Source: Marinilactibacillus sp036039175
Lineage (GTDB): Bacteria > Bacillota > Bacilli > Lactobacillales > Carnobacteriaceae_A
DNA length: 64,000 nucleotides
Reading direction: 5' to 3'
NCBI RefSeq assembly: GCF_036039175.1
Contig: NZ_JAYXKP010000002.1
Coordinates: 186,001 to 250,000, forward strand
Position 1 is the stretch's first letter; each line of letters begins with the position of its first letter. Under the pieces are notes generated by a model. The model ran no database searches. It was given only the letters and a program-made list of their open reading frames with translations, and was not told the origin of the DNA. Positions 1-8,900 of this stretch are shown in pieces. The position numbers and the translations under genes are program-made.

Positions 1-1535
1 GTATAAGCAACACCAGAACTAGTTTGAGCGCCAACAAATTGTCCGCCTCCAGCATAGATACCTACGTGAGTAACTCTACCACCAGTACCAAAGAATACTA
101 AGTCTCCGGCTTGAGGGTTTTTTACTTTTTGAGAATTAGCGTATTGCGCACCTGAATTACCAGGAATAGATTTTCCAGCTTGACGGAATACCCAGCTAGT
201 AAATCCTGAACAGTCAAAGGTGTTTGGTCCTTTAGATCCCCAGTCATACTTAGCGCCTAGCTTAGTATCTGCAATAGATTTAAGTGAACTCCAAGACGTA
301 CCACTTGCTTTAGGTTCTGGAGCTGTTTCTTTTTTAGGTGCTTCTTGTTTTTTAGGTTCTTCTTTTTTAGCGGGAGCAGGAGCTGCTGCCGGTTGGTTAT
401 TTGTATTACTACTAGATTCGTTACTTGAACTAGAAGTGTTACTTGAACTATTATTATTGCTTGAATTAGAGTTACTTGAACTGTTGTTGCTAGAGTTGTT
501 GCTACTTGAAGTAGAAACAGCTGGTTCACTTGAGCTTACACTTGGCGCTGGCGTATTGTTTTGTGCCGGTGCACTAGGAGCTGGTGAAGATGCTGGTTCA
601 TTTGAAGCTACTTCTGTATTCTCAATAGATTCATTTGAAGATGAAGTCGATACTTCTTGAGCTGCTGCTGTTTCTTCTTCTTGGGCTTGTTGCGCTGCCG
701 CTGCTTCAGCTACTGCAAGTGCTGCAGCCTCTTCTTCTTCACGTTGACGTTGTTCCGCTGCTTCTTGAGCTGCTTTTGCTGCTTCATCTCTTGCAGTAAC
801 TAATTGAACAACTTGCTCTTCTGCTGCTGCTTTTTGAGCTAAGAATTCTGTACGATCTGATTCTGCTGTTGCTTTTTCTGATGCTAATTGAGCAACTAGA
901 ACTTCTTGCTCTAATTGTTGTTGCTCTAAATCTGCAGAAACTTGCTCAAGTTCTTCAGCTAAAGCATTTTGTTGAACGATTGTTTGTTCAGTTTTATCTT
1001 GCTTCGTTACAACCGCTTCTTTATCTCTAACTTGTGCTTCTACAAGTCTTTTATTTGATTGTACAAGATTTGATACAACGTCAATACGTCCAATTACGTC
1101 AGAGATAGATTCAGAGTCTAAAACAAATTCTATGTAATTTGCTGTTTGACCATCTACTTGAATTTTACGTGCTTGTTCTTCTAACTGACCGTTTCTCTTT
1201 TCAATCAATGTTTCAAGCGTTGCGATTTCTTCTTGTAAAGTATCATATTCAACTTGTGCTTGCTCAAGACGTGTTACGGCTTCTTTGATAAACGTTTGAT
1301 TAGTAGAGATATCATTATCAATTTTTGTTAATTCAGCTTGAGTTTTTTCAGATTGTGCTTTCAAAACATCAATTGTCTGATTTAATGAATCAACTTGTTG
1401 TCCATTTTCTTCTACTTGAGTCTGCGCTTCGTCGATTTGACCATCAAATTCACTTGCTGATACGATTGGAGCTGAGATCATAGAGCTTAATAATAAAGTA
1501 GTCGTTGCTGAGAATAATACTAATTTGCTTTTCAC
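1..1535 (-). CDS. Secreted NlpC/P60 peptidoglycan hydrolase with coiled coil (SagA-like), 3' end outside window
   Basis: Predicted secreted D,L-endopeptidase that cuts peptide stems of peptidoglycan. Start is GTG at 1535 behind a GGAGGG SD. Order of parts: signal peptide (about residues 1-27, ending VSA-S), a long Glu/Gln/Ala coiled coil (about 30-290), a Ser/Asn/Thr-rich linker (about 300-390), then an NlpC/P60 domain with the catalytic motif DCSGF (Cys442) and THVGIY (His490). The reading frame runs off the left edge after 511 codons, so the third catalytic residue is not visible. The architecture matches enterococcal SagA, itself similar to PcsB/CwlT-type hydrolases. It is divergent from trhO. 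The serine-rich linker creates a spurious plus-strand ORF at 220-660. Family is certain; exact orthology is inferred. Confidence 0.9.
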   Translation of the reverse strand, partial: MKSKLVLFSATTTLLLSSMISAPIVSASEFDGQIDEAQTQVEENGQQVDSLNQTIDVLKAQSEKTQAELTKIDNDISTNQTFIKEAVTRLEQAQVEYDTLQEEIATLETLIEKRNGQLEEQARKIQVDGQTANYIEFVLDSESISDVIGRIDVVSNLVQSNKRLVEAQVRDKEAVVTKQDKTEQTIVQQNALAEELEQVSADLEQQQLEQEVLVAQLASEKATAESDRTEFLAQKAAAEEQVVQLVTARDEAAKAAQEAAEQRQREEEEAAALAVAEAAAAQQAQEEETAAAQEVSTSSSNESIENTEVASNEPASSPAPSAPAQNNTPAPSVSSSEPAVSTSSSNNSSNNSSSNSNSSNNNSSSNTSSSSNESSSNTNNQPAAAPAPAKKEEPKKQEAPKKETAPEPKASGTSWSSLKSIADTKLGAKYDWGSKGPNTFDCSGFTSWVFRQAGKSIPGNSGAQYANSQKVKNPQAGDLVFFGTGGRVTHVGIYAGGGQFVGAQTSSGVAY

Positions 1536-1682
1536 TATTTGCTTCCCTCCAAGAAAGTACTGTTTCGATTTTTTGAATTTAGGTTTAAGTTAATTTAAAA
1601 TTTATTTTGTTTCGAGATTCAATTTATCCGTTCCTCTTTTATGAGGACTAAAGAGAGTATAGCATTCTTTTAAGATAATTAG

Positions 1683-1699
1683 ATTTCAATCATATTACA
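1683..1699 (-). promoter_or_regulatory. Possible WalR box upstream of the NlpC/P60 gene
   Basis: On the minus strand this reads TGTAAT, five bases, TGAAAT. That is 11 of 12 positions of the WalR consensus TGTWAH-N5-TGTWAH. It lies about 150 bp upstream of a cell-wall hydrolase gene, the kind of gene WalRK controls in Firmicutes. Sequence match only; AT-rich DNA gives such matches by chance. Confidence 0.3.
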
Positions 1700-1745
1700 C
1701 TTAAATTTCTTTTTGACTATCTCTAATTACTCTATTGACTGTTTC

Positions 1746-1774
1746 TTGCAATTTGATTCCCCATCATGTATAAT
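1746..1774 (+). promoter_or_regulatory. Sigma-A promoter of trhO
   Basis: TTGCAA, a 17-bp spacer, and a perfect TATAAT, ending 60 bp before the trhO start. Confidence 0.75.
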
Positions 1775-1833
1775 TTTAATGTTTAAGAATGTTAGTCAGA
1801 CTGGCTATAAATGTTCATCAAGGAGGAACAAAT

Positions 1834-2799
1834 ATGAGTAATTACCGTGTATTACTTTATTACAAATATGTAGATATAGAAAATCCAGAACAATTTAGAG
1901 ATCAACATCTCGAATTATGTAAAAGCCTAAACCTGAAAGGACGTATTCTGGTTTCAGAAGAAGGTATCAATGGAACAGTTTCTGGAACTATCCAGGAAAC
2001 AGAACAGTATATGGAAGCTATGCGTTCAGATAGTCGCTTTGAGGATACAATGTTTAAGATCGATGAAGCAGATGGGCACAGTTTCAAAAAGATGCATGTC
2101 CGCTATCGACCTGAAATCGTTTCTCTTGATCTTGGGGAAGATGATTTGAACCCTAACGAACTTACTGGAGCATACTTAGAGCCTCAAGAGTTTCGTGCTG
2201 CACTAGAAGACGAAAATACCATCGTATTAGATGCTCGTAACGACTATGAATTCGATCTAGGTCATTTTAGAGGTGCTATTCGTCCAGATATCAAGAGTTT
2301 CAGAGAATTGCCTGAATGGATCAAAGAGAATAAAGAAAAGTTTATGGATAAAAAAGTTGTCACCTACTGTACTGGTGGTGTTCGCTGTGAGAAATTTAGT
2401 GGCTGGTTACTCAAAGAAGGCTTTAAGGATGTAGCCCAACTTCATGGTGGTATTCATAACTACGGTACAAACCCTGAAACTCAAGGTGAGCTTTGGGATG
2501 GTAAAATGTACGTATTTGATGAAAGAATCAGTGTAGAAATTAACCGTAAAGAAAAAACGGTGATTGCTAGAGACTGGTTTGACAACACACCTTGCGAACG
2601 TTACATCAACTGTGGCAATCCATTCTGTAACCGTCAAATCATTTCTTCTGAAGACAATGAAGACAAATACCTTAGAGGATGCACGCATGACTGTCGTATC
2701 TCACCTGAGAACCGTTATGTAAAAGAGCATAATCTAAGCCGAGAAGAAGTTGCAGAAAAACTTACTGCAATTGGAGAAAAGTTACCCGAAACTGTCTAA
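1834..2799 (+). CDS. trhO: tRNA uridine-34 5-hydroxylase, rhodanese family
   Basis: TrhO (YceA/YbfQ family) makes 5-hydroxyuridine at wobble position 34 of tRNAs, using O2. The start chosen is ATG 1834 (MSNYRVLLYY), which sits behind AAGGAGG; the longer frame from 1789 lacks such a site. The 321 aa comprise an N-terminal acylphosphatase-like domain (about 1-95), a rhodanese domain (about 110-220) with active-site Cys179 in the loop CTGGVRC, and a C-terminal region with several conserved cysteines (CGNPFCNRQ, GCTHDCR). Length fits the family. Monocistronic: it has its own promoter and is followed by a terminator. Confidence 0.93.
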   Translation: MSNYRVLLYYKYVDIENPEQFRDQHLELCKSLNLKGRILVSEEGINGTVSGTIQETEQYMEAMRSDSRFEDTMFKIDEADGHSFKKMHVRYRPEIVSLDLGEDDLNPNELTGAYLEPQEFRAALEDENTIVLDARNDYEFDLGHFRGAIRPDIKSFRELPEWIKENKEKFMDKKVVTYCTGGVRCEKFSGWLLKEGFKDVAQLHGGIHNYGTNPETQGELWDGKMYVFDERISVEINRKEKTVIARDWFDNTPCERYINCGNPFCNRQIISSEDNEDKYLRGCTHDCRISPENRYVKEHNLSREEVAEKLTAIGEKLPETV

Positions 2800-2810
2800 A
2801 AGTTATTCGA

Positions 2811-2876
2811 ACAATCCTTTATCAACAGACTGCCTGATTATTTTCAGTATGCCTATTGTTAAAGGATTGTTTTTAT
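2811..2876 (+). terminator. Intrinsic terminator after trhO
   Basis: Ten-base arms ACAATCCTTT and AAAGGATTGT flank a 40-nt loop and are followed by TTTTAT. Confidence 0.7.
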
Positions 2877-2950
2877 AAACAATATCGAACGCACATTCCC
2901 TTTTTAGAAATTTCATCATTAGAGTCTATGCCTCGATATATCGTACTAGT

Positions 2951-2978
2951 TTCACTTTTTTCCCCTATTTGCTATAAT
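2951..2978 (+). promoter_or_regulatory. Sigma-A promoter of the class A PBP gene
   Basis: TATAAT at 2973-2978 is preceded at 16 bp by TTCACT, a weak -35. It lies 46 bp before the PBP start. Confidence 0.55.
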
Positions 2979-3024
2979 GTAGCAAGCCATACATTGTTTA
3001 TTATTATATACAAAGGAGTCCGAA

Positions 3025-5820
3025 ATGAAGCGATCTGAACATAAAAATAAAGAAAAAACAGAAGAGACTTCTTCAAAGCAAGGATTTTTTTATTACTTTG
3101 ATATCTCTTATCGAGTTATCAAGACCCTTGTCGTACTATTTTTTGTCACTCTATTGATTGGAGGTTCTCTCGGAACCGGTGCAGCTATTGGATATTTTGC
3201 TTCACTTGTAGATGACAGCGAAATTCCTGAATATAGTGAAATGGAGTCTCAAATCGATGACTTCGTTATAAAATCCACCATGTATTATGCGGGTGGTGAG
3301 GTGATCAGTGATGTTCGAAGCGATTTAATTCGTACGTCAATTGATTTGGATCAAATGTCTACTTATGTAAAAGATGCCATCATTGCAACTGAAGATGAAT
3401 ACTTCTATGAGCATAATGGAATTGTTCCCAAAGCCGTTGCCAGAGCACTCGTACAAGATTTAACAAATAGTGCTTCAAGTTCGGGTGGTTCTACCCTTAC
3501 TCAGCAGCTTATTAAACAACAACTTGTAGGAAGCGAAGTTTCTCACTCCAGAAAAGCCAATGAGATTTTGCTCGCCATGAGACTTGAGAATGCTTTGTCA
3601 AAAGATGATATCTTGCAAGCTTACTTGAATATTTCTCCATTTGGTCGTAATAACAAAGGTCAAAATATTGCAGGTGTTCAAGAAGCCGCTCGAGGTATTT
3701 TTGGTATTCCAGCCTCTGATCTGACCCTTCCGCAAGCTGCATTTATTGCTGGGTTACCACAAAGTCCAATTAGCTATAGTCCGTACACTCAAACAGGAGA
3801 TCTCAAAGAGGACCAAACTTACGGACTAAGACGATTAAATGAAGTGCTGTTCCGTATGTTCCGCGAGGGCTATATCAATGAAGATGAATATAACGAAGCA
3901 ATCAACTATGATGTTACACAAGACTTTATCCAAAAAGAAGCTAACGATGGTGATGAAATCTCTTATGTTTATGATCTAGCCATTAAAGAATCTACTAAGA
4001 TTCTCGCTCAAGAATTTATTAAGCAAGATGAAGTCAGCGCTGAAACATTAGCAGCTGATGAAAATTTAAGAGACGAGTATAATGACCGTGCTGAGTCTGC
4101 ATTGAGAAATGGTGGTTATAAGGTTTATACAACCATTGACCGTGACGTTCATCAAGCAGTGGAACAAGTTGTAGCTGAGCAAGTTGATACATTAGGATCT
4201 GAAAGAACTTATACCTACGTGGATGCTGACGATGTTACGCAAACTGCGACTATGCCAATACAAGTTAGTGGATCGTTGATTGATAACGCTACTGGAAAAG
4301 TTCTTTCCTTTATAGGCGGGCGTGATTACGATTCATCAGTATATAATCGAGCATTTGAAGCAGATCGAAGTCCTGGTTCCATCATTAAACCGCTCGCTAC
4401 TTTTGGACCTGCATTAGACGTTGGGTTGATAACGCCCGCTACAATTATTCCAGATACTCCTGTTACCTTCCCTATTCCAGGAAGCGAGGATTACGAACCA
4501 ACCAATGCTGGTCCTATAACCAATCGCTGGATGACTGCTAGAGAAGCTTTAACGATTTCTCAAAATATTCCTACACTTAAGATTTACAATGAATTAAGAG
4601 AACAGGTTAACCCAGTTGAATATATGAATAGAATGGGTATCGATGAAATTCCCGCTGATGCTTATAGTCAGAACCTTTCTACTGCTATTGGTGGTGTAAG
4701 TAATGGACCGGCACCAGTAGATTTGATTAGTGCTTTTTCAAGTATTGCCAATAACGGAACCCACGTAGACCCTTATGTAATTGAAAAGATTGAAGATAGT
4801 TCTGGCGAAGCTATATTCCAGCATCAAACTGAAGAAACACAAGTATGGAGTCCTCAAACCAATTATCTTTTATTAGACATTTTAAGAGATGTTCATACTG
4901 ATGGAACAGCTAGAGGAACAATTAGTCAACTGAATTTTGATTCCGACTGGATTTCTAAAACGGGTACATCGGGTACGTCTGATAAAGTCGATGATATCTG
5001 GTATATCGGTAGTACACCTAGAATCACATTTGGAACATGGATTGGTTATGATAATAAAGTCGTTGGTTTAATTGACGAGTTTGGACAATCCGCAAGTTTA
5101 AGAAATCGAAACTTCTGGGCTAAAGTCGTTAATCGCGTTTATGAGACAAAACCAGAACTATTAGGCGCTGGTGAACAGTATGCTCAACCAGAAAACATTG
5201 TTCAACAATCTGTTCTTAGCCAAACAGGTATGTTACCTGGTACAGTTGACCTTCCTGGTGGCGGCACACGTTCTATATCTGGTGAAACCTTCACTGAGTA
5301 TTTTAACACTGCCCACCTGCCTCAAACGACCACTTATGATTTTGCAATTGGTGCTACTGATGAAGAATTAAGTGAGTTCTGGGGATCTGCAGGATCAGAT
5401 AACACAGAAGATGACACAAATAGCTCGGATGAAGATGAGGACCCTTCCCCTGCTCCGAATACGAATGAAACAAACGAATCTGTACCTTCAGAAGAATCGG
5501 AACCGGATCCAGAACCTCAAGAGCAAGAAAGTCAAGAACCACCGGAAACAGCTGAACCGGAACAAGAGGTAGAACCAGAAACAGAACCTGAACCAAATCC
5601 TGAAGAAAACACAGAAACCGAAGAGCCTAATGAAAATAATGAAGAAACGACGGTTCCCGAAGAGCCTGAAGAAGAACCAGACAATTCAGATGAAGAAAAC
5701 GGCGGAACGGCCCCGCCTCAAGAGCCAGATGATGGTGAGGAAGAACCACCAGAAACTCCTCCATCAGAAGAAGAGTCACCTGACTCAGAAGCTCCAACTG
5801 ACGAACCAGAAACAGAGTAA
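3025..5820 (+). CDS. Class A penicillin-binding protein (glycosyltransferase/transpeptidase) with acidic C-terminal tail
   Basis: Bifunctional murein synthase that polymerises lipid II and cross-links stem peptides at the outer membrane face. ATG follows AAAGGAG. The 931 aa have a short cytoplasmic N-terminus, one membrane anchor (about 31-56), a GT51 glycosyltransferase domain (about 75-250; EDEYFYEHNG and GGSTLTQQLIKQQ motifs), and a transpeptidase domain with the SxxK serine at Ser452 (SIIK), SQN (ISQNIPT) and KTGT at 645. From about residue 780 to the end the protein is a Glu/Pro/Asp/Asn-rich, probably disordered extracellular tail. The enzymatic part resembles PBP1A/PBP2A of cocci. Monocistronic, ending in a strong terminator shared with ccpA. 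Confidence 0.93.
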   Translation: MKRSEHKNKEKTEETSSKQGFFYYFDISYRVIKTLVVLFFVTLLIGGSLGTGAAIGYFASLVDDSEIPEYSEMESQIDDFVIKSTMYYAGGEVISDVRSDLIRTSIDLDQMSTYVKDAIIATEDEYFYEHNGIVPKAVARALVQDLTNSASSSGGSTLTQQLIKQQLVGSEVSHSRKANEILLAMRLENALSKDDILQAYLNISPFGRNNKGQNIAGVQEAARGIFGIPASDLTLPQAAFIAGLPQSPISYSPYTQTGDLKEDQTYGLRRLNEVLFRMFREGYINEDEYNEAINYDVTQDFIQKEANDGDEISYVYDLAIKESTKILAQEFIKQDEVSAETLAADENLRDEYNDRAESALRNGGYKVYTTIDRDVHQAVEQVVAEQVDTLGSERTYTYVDADDVTQTATMPIQVSGSLIDNATGKVLSFIGGRDYDSSVYNRAFEADRSPGSIIKPLATFGPALDVGLITPATIIPDTPVTFPIPGSEDYEPTNAGPITNRWMTAREALTISQNIPTLKIYNELREQVNPVEYMNRMGIDEIPADAYSQNLSTAIGGVSNGPAPVDLISAFSSIANNGTHVDPYVIEKIEDSSGEAIFQHQTEETQVWSPQTNYLLLDILRDVHTDGTARGTISQLNFDSDWISKTGTSGTSDKVDDIWYIGSTPRITFGTWIGYDNKVVGLIDEFGQSASLRNRNFWAKVVNRVYETKPELLGAGEQYAQPENIVQQSVLSQTGMLPGTVDLPGGGTRSISGETFTEYFNTAHLPQTTTYDFAIGATDEELSEFWGSAGSDNTEDDTNSSDEDEDPSPAPNTNETNESVPSEESEPDPEPQEQESQEPPETAEPEQEVEPETEPEPNPEENTETEEPNENNEETTVPEEPEEEPDNSDEENGGTAPPQEPDDGEEEPPETPPSEEESPDSEAPTDEPETE

Positions 5821-5858
5821 AAAAAAGACTTGAGGAAAAATCCTCAAGTCTTTTTTAT
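5821..5858. terminator. Bidirectional terminator between the PBP gene and ccpA
   Basis: GACTTGAGGA and TCCTCAAGTC pair around an AAAA loop, with A-rich and T-rich flanks, so it works for both converging genes. Confidence 0.88.
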
Positions 5859-5861
5859 GTG

Positions 5862-6869
5862 TTAATCTTCTTTAGTTGTTCCTTTATCTGCGATGTGGAA
5901 AGGAAGTGTAATGGTCTTTTCATCCACTTCTTCTTTGTTCATCAATTTAGTTAATAGGCGCATAGATACTGCCCCAATATCATATAGAGGCTGAACAATC
6001 GTACTTAATTTAGGGCGTGTCATGTCTGTTAATTTAGAATTATTCGAAGTAATCAATTCAAAATCTTCTGGAACATTTACGTTTCTATCAAGAGCTGCAT
6101 TCAAAACCCCAACTGCTAATTCATCATCTGCCACTACAGCAGCTGTAGCACCTGCTTTTGAAATTTGTTCGTAAACCGCATCTCCAACTTTATAGGTGTA
6201 TTCAGATTGGACAACCAACTCTTCATCATACTCGATGCCTGCTTCTTTCAAGGCTTCTTTATATCCTTCGAGACGGTATTGACCATTAATCGGTTCATCA
6301 TGGCTTTCAGATATGAAAGATACTTTTTTATGTCCTCTTTCAATCAAAGTTGAAACGCTCTCTTTAGTCGCTGATTTGTAATCAATATTCACGCTACCAA
6401 CTTGGCCGTCTGGATCAACTGTTCCGGCTAAAACAACTGGTGTACGAGAACGAGAAAATTCTGCTCGTAATTCTTCAGTAATTTTATTTCCCATGAAAAT
6501 AACACCATCAACTTGTTTAGCAAGAAGTGTATTCAGTACTTGAACTTCTTTTTGTTCGTTCTCATCTGAATTCGCTAGGATAATATTGTATTTATACATT
6601 GTCGCGATATCATCAATTCCTCTAGCTAAGGAAGAAAAGTAAAGATTTGTAACGTCTGGAATAATAACGCCCACCGTTGTTGTTTTCTTACTAGCTAATC
6701 CTCTGGCCACTGCATTGGGTCTGTAGTCTAAGCGGTCAATAACATCCAACACTTTTTTTCTAGTTGTAGGTTTTACATTAGGATTACCATTAACTACTCG
6801 AGATACTGTTGCCATAGATACTCCAGCTTCTCTAGCTACGTCATAAATTGTAATTGTTTGTTTATCCAT
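5862..6869 (-). CDS. ccpA: Catabolite control protein A
   Basis: LacI/GalR-family master regulator of carbon catabolite control. With HPr-Ser-P it binds cre sites to repress or activate sugar genes. The 335 aa begin with the LacI helix-turn-helix (about 5-28, YDVAREAGVSMATVSRVVNG), which is nearly identical to CcpA of lactic acid bacteria and bacilli, then a periplasmic-binding-protein-like core to the C-terminus. SD AAAAGGAG precedes ATG. It is divergent from pepQ, the arrangement seen in many lactobacilli and enterococci, which supports the assignment over other LacI paralogues. Confidence 0.93.
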   Translation of the reverse strand: MDKQTITIYDVAREAGVSMATVSRVVNGNPNVKPTTRKKVLDVIDRLDYRPNAVARGLASKKTTTVGVIIPDVTNLYFSSLARGIDDIATMYKYNIILANSDENEQKEVQVLNTLLAKQVDGVIFMGNKITEELRAEFSRSRTPVVLAGTVDPDGQVGSVNIDYKSATKESVSTLIERGHKKVSFISESHDEPINGQYRLEGYKEALKEAGIEYDEELVVQSEYTYKVGDAVYEQISKAGATAAVVADDELAVGVLNAALDRNVNVPEDFELITSNNSKLTDMTRPKLSTIVQPLYDIGAVSMRLLTKLMNKEEVDEKTITLPFHIADKGTTKED

Positions 6870-6972
6870 CGTTTTCTCCTTTTAGTTTCTTAGTTTTTAT
6901 AAGATTTTTTAAGTCGTTTACACATCATGCGCAAAGTATACCATTCTATCTATTTATAACTTTAGCAAAGCA

Positions 6973-6986
6973 TGAAAGAGATTTCA
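6973..6986. promoter_or_regulatory. Degenerate cre-like palindrome between ccpA and pepQ
   Basis: TGAAAGAGATTTCA is an imperfect palindrome resembling cre (TGAAAGCGCTTTCA) but lacks the conserved central CG. A cre is expected here from autoregulation of ccpA/pepQ in lactic acid bacteria. Weak sequence support. Confidence 0.25.
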
Positions 6987-7118
6987 AGAACAAATATACT
7001 ATTTTCATGAAATTTTCTCAACTTTTTTCAGAAAAGGCTTACTTTATTTATTATGTCCTCTCATTATAATCATGTTACAATGGAAATATCAACTAATATG
7101 TAGGAGACGATGTATTTT

Positions 7119-8210
7119 ATGAATCAGCCGATGCAAAAATTGAAAACTAAAATGACTGAACTAGAACTCGACTTGATCTATATAGATGAACCTAATCTTG
7201 TAGGGTACTTTACTGGATTTGAAAGCGATCCTCATGAACGCGTGCTTGCATTATTTTTAGTGAATGACAAAGATTTTCTTTTCACTCCTAATTTAGAAGC
7301 TAAAGACGCTGAAACTCTTTCTTCTATCGAAACCATTGTTAGCTATAAAGATGAAGAAAATCCTTGGTCAGTGATTGAATCTCACTTGTCTTCGTATGAT
7401 CAGCCAATTAAAAAAATGGGGATCATTGAAAACAGTTTAACGGTGGAACGCTACAATTACTTAATGCATAGTACAAATGCTGCTGAAACGATGGATATTT
7501 CTTCTGCTATTCAAGGTATACAACTGATTAAAACTACAGATGAAATCAATAAAATGAAATATGCTGGAAAAATGGCAGACAAGGCATTAGAAATTGGTAT
7601 GAATGCCTTGAAGGTTGGAATTAGCGAGCAGGAAGTCGTAGCGGAAATTGAATACGAAATGAAAAAGCGTGGCATTTCTGAGATGAGCTTTCAAACGATG
7701 GTTTTATTCGGCGATCATGCAGGTAGTCCTCATGGTAATCCTGGTGAAAGAACCTTGAAAGAGCATGAATTCGTGTTGTTTGATTTGGGCGTCGTTGCCG
7801 AAGGATATACAAGTGATGTAACACGTACGGTAGCATTCAAGTCCGTTTCTCAAGAACAAAAAGATATTTATGAAGTTGTTTTATCTGCTCAAAAAGCCGC
7901 TCAAGCTGCTGTCAAACCTGGCATTACTACTGGAGAATTAGATGAAATAGCACGTTCTATTATTGAAGAAGCGGGTTATGGTGATTTCTTCACGCATCGT
8001 TTAGGACACGGTTTAGGTAAAACCGTTCATGAATACCCTAGTTTATCTAAAGGATCTACAATGGTTGTTGAAGAAGGCATGTGCTTTTCTCTAGAACCCG
8101 GTATTTATATTGAAAATCAGATTGGTGTTCGTATTGAAGACTGCATCTATGTAACAGCTGACGGTTGCATCCCTTTTACTCGTACGAATAAAAATCTAAT
8201 CACAATATAG
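7119..8210 (+). CDS. pepQ: Xaa-Pro dipeptidase
   Basis: M24 metallopeptidase releasing proline or amino acids from Xaa-Pro dipeptides in the cytoplasm. Two in-frame ATGs exist: 7110 is only 3 nt from AGGAG and 7119 is 12 nt from it. I use 7119 (MNQPMQKL, 363 aa), which matches PepQ N-termini; 7110 would add three residues. An N-terminal creatinase-like domain (about 1-125) is followed by the pita-bread domain with dimetal ligands in FDLGVVAEGYTSDVTR (two Asp), HRLGHGLG (His), SLEPG (Glu) and VRIED (Glu). The divergent ccpA supports catabolite control. A terminator follows. Confidence 0.92.
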   Translation: MNQPMQKLKTKMTELELDLIYIDEPNLVGYFTGFESDPHERVLALFLVNDKDFLFTPNLEAKDAETLSSIETIVSYKDEENPWSVIESHLSSYDQPIKKMGIIENSLTVERYNYLMHSTNAAETMDISSAIQGIQLIKTTDEINKMKYAGKMADKALEIGMNALKVGISEQEVVAEIEYEMKKRGISEMSFQTMVLFGDHAGSPHGNPGERTLKEHEFVLFDLGVVAEGYTSDVTRTVAFKSVSQEQKDIYEVVLSAQKAAQAAVKPGITTGELDEIARSIIEEAGYGDFFTHRLGHGLGKTVHEYPSLSKGSTMVVEEGMCFSLEPGIYIENQIGVRIEDCIYVTADGCIPFTRTNKNLITI

Positions 8211-8246
8211 TCAAAAAACGAAATCGAGACTTGAATCTTCAATACA

Positions 8247-8305
8247 AAGCACGCTCCTACTTTGTCAGGTAACATACTTGATAAAGTAGGAGTGTGCTTC
8301 TTTTT
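8247..8305 (+). terminator. Intrinsic terminator after pepQ
   Basis: Seventeen-base arms beginning AAGCACGCTCCTACTTT pair with a downstream copy and are followed by CTTTTT. Confidence 0.85.
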
Positions 8306-8308
8306 ATA

Positions 8309-8815
8309 TTATTTTACATTCGATAGTGTATCTTTAACCGTATCTTCTGTATTTTTTTTGAGAACTGAAATCTTTCCATCAGTTTCCAGTATAACTGCAG
8401 ATACGGATTCCATTGAATCTACACCTTGTGAACGTACGGCTTGTAATATTTCAGATTTAGAAATTCTTTCTTTTTTCATTTGTCTGTTATCGTATTGATC
8501 ATCATAATAAATTAGTGTTGGTTTTGATTTCAATAAGTTATTGACTGTTTCGGAGCGAACAGATAGCCAAGTTGAAATGAACTGCAGGCCAACTAGTAAA
8601 AAGAACGTAGTGACTCCTTGCCAAAGATTCGTTTGGTTGTTGATTAGAAGACTTGAAACAGTAGACCCTAATGCAACAGTAACAACAAAGTCAAAAGCAT
8701 TCATTTTCGACAATGTGCGCTTACCTGATATCCGTAAAACAATTATCATTAAAACATAGAAACAAATTCCGACTAGTAGTAATCTAGTAAATTCTTCTAG
8801 TGTCATATTTTTCAC
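8309..8815 (-). CDS. DUF421 (YetF-like) membrane protein
   Basis: The 168 aa start with three transmembrane segments (about 9-27, 38-58, 66-84) containing the family signature ISGKRTLSKMNAFDFVV. A soluble C-terminal domain (about 90-168) follows. Bacillus paralogues (YetF, YdfS, YrbG) are small membrane proteins, some linked to spores or stress; their biochemical role is not established. The gene is preceded by an AAGGGG SD and stands alone, converging on pepQ. Confidence 0.85.
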   Translation of the reverse strand: MKNMTLEEFTRLLLVGICFYVLMIIVLRISGKRTLSKMNAFDFVVTVALGSTVSSLLINNQTNLWQGVTTFFLLVGLQFISTWLSVRSETVNNLLKSKPTLIYYDDQYDNRQMKKERISKSEILQAVRSQGVDSMESVSAVILETDGKISVLKKNTEDTVKDTLSNVK

Positions 8816-8843
8816 CCCTTCTTATTTAACGTTTCATATACAG

Positions 8844-8881
8844 AAAAAAGAGACGCACATAGTATTGCGTGCATCTCTTTT
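8844..8881 (-). terminator. Terminator after the YtxH gene
   Basis: On the minus strand AGAGATGCACGC pairs, with one mismatch, with ATGTGCGTCTCT and is followed by TTTTTT. Confidence 0.8.
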
Positions 8882-8900
8882 AATACTAAGTTTTTATTGA

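Noticed and set aside
220..660. Plus-strand ORF of 146 codons
   Set aside because: It is the complement of the serine-rich linker of the NlpC/P60 gene; no SD and highly biased composition.
5171..5833. Several overlapping ORFs in other frames at the PBP 3' end
   Set aside because: They arise from the repetitive GAA/CCA-rich tail of the PBP gene.
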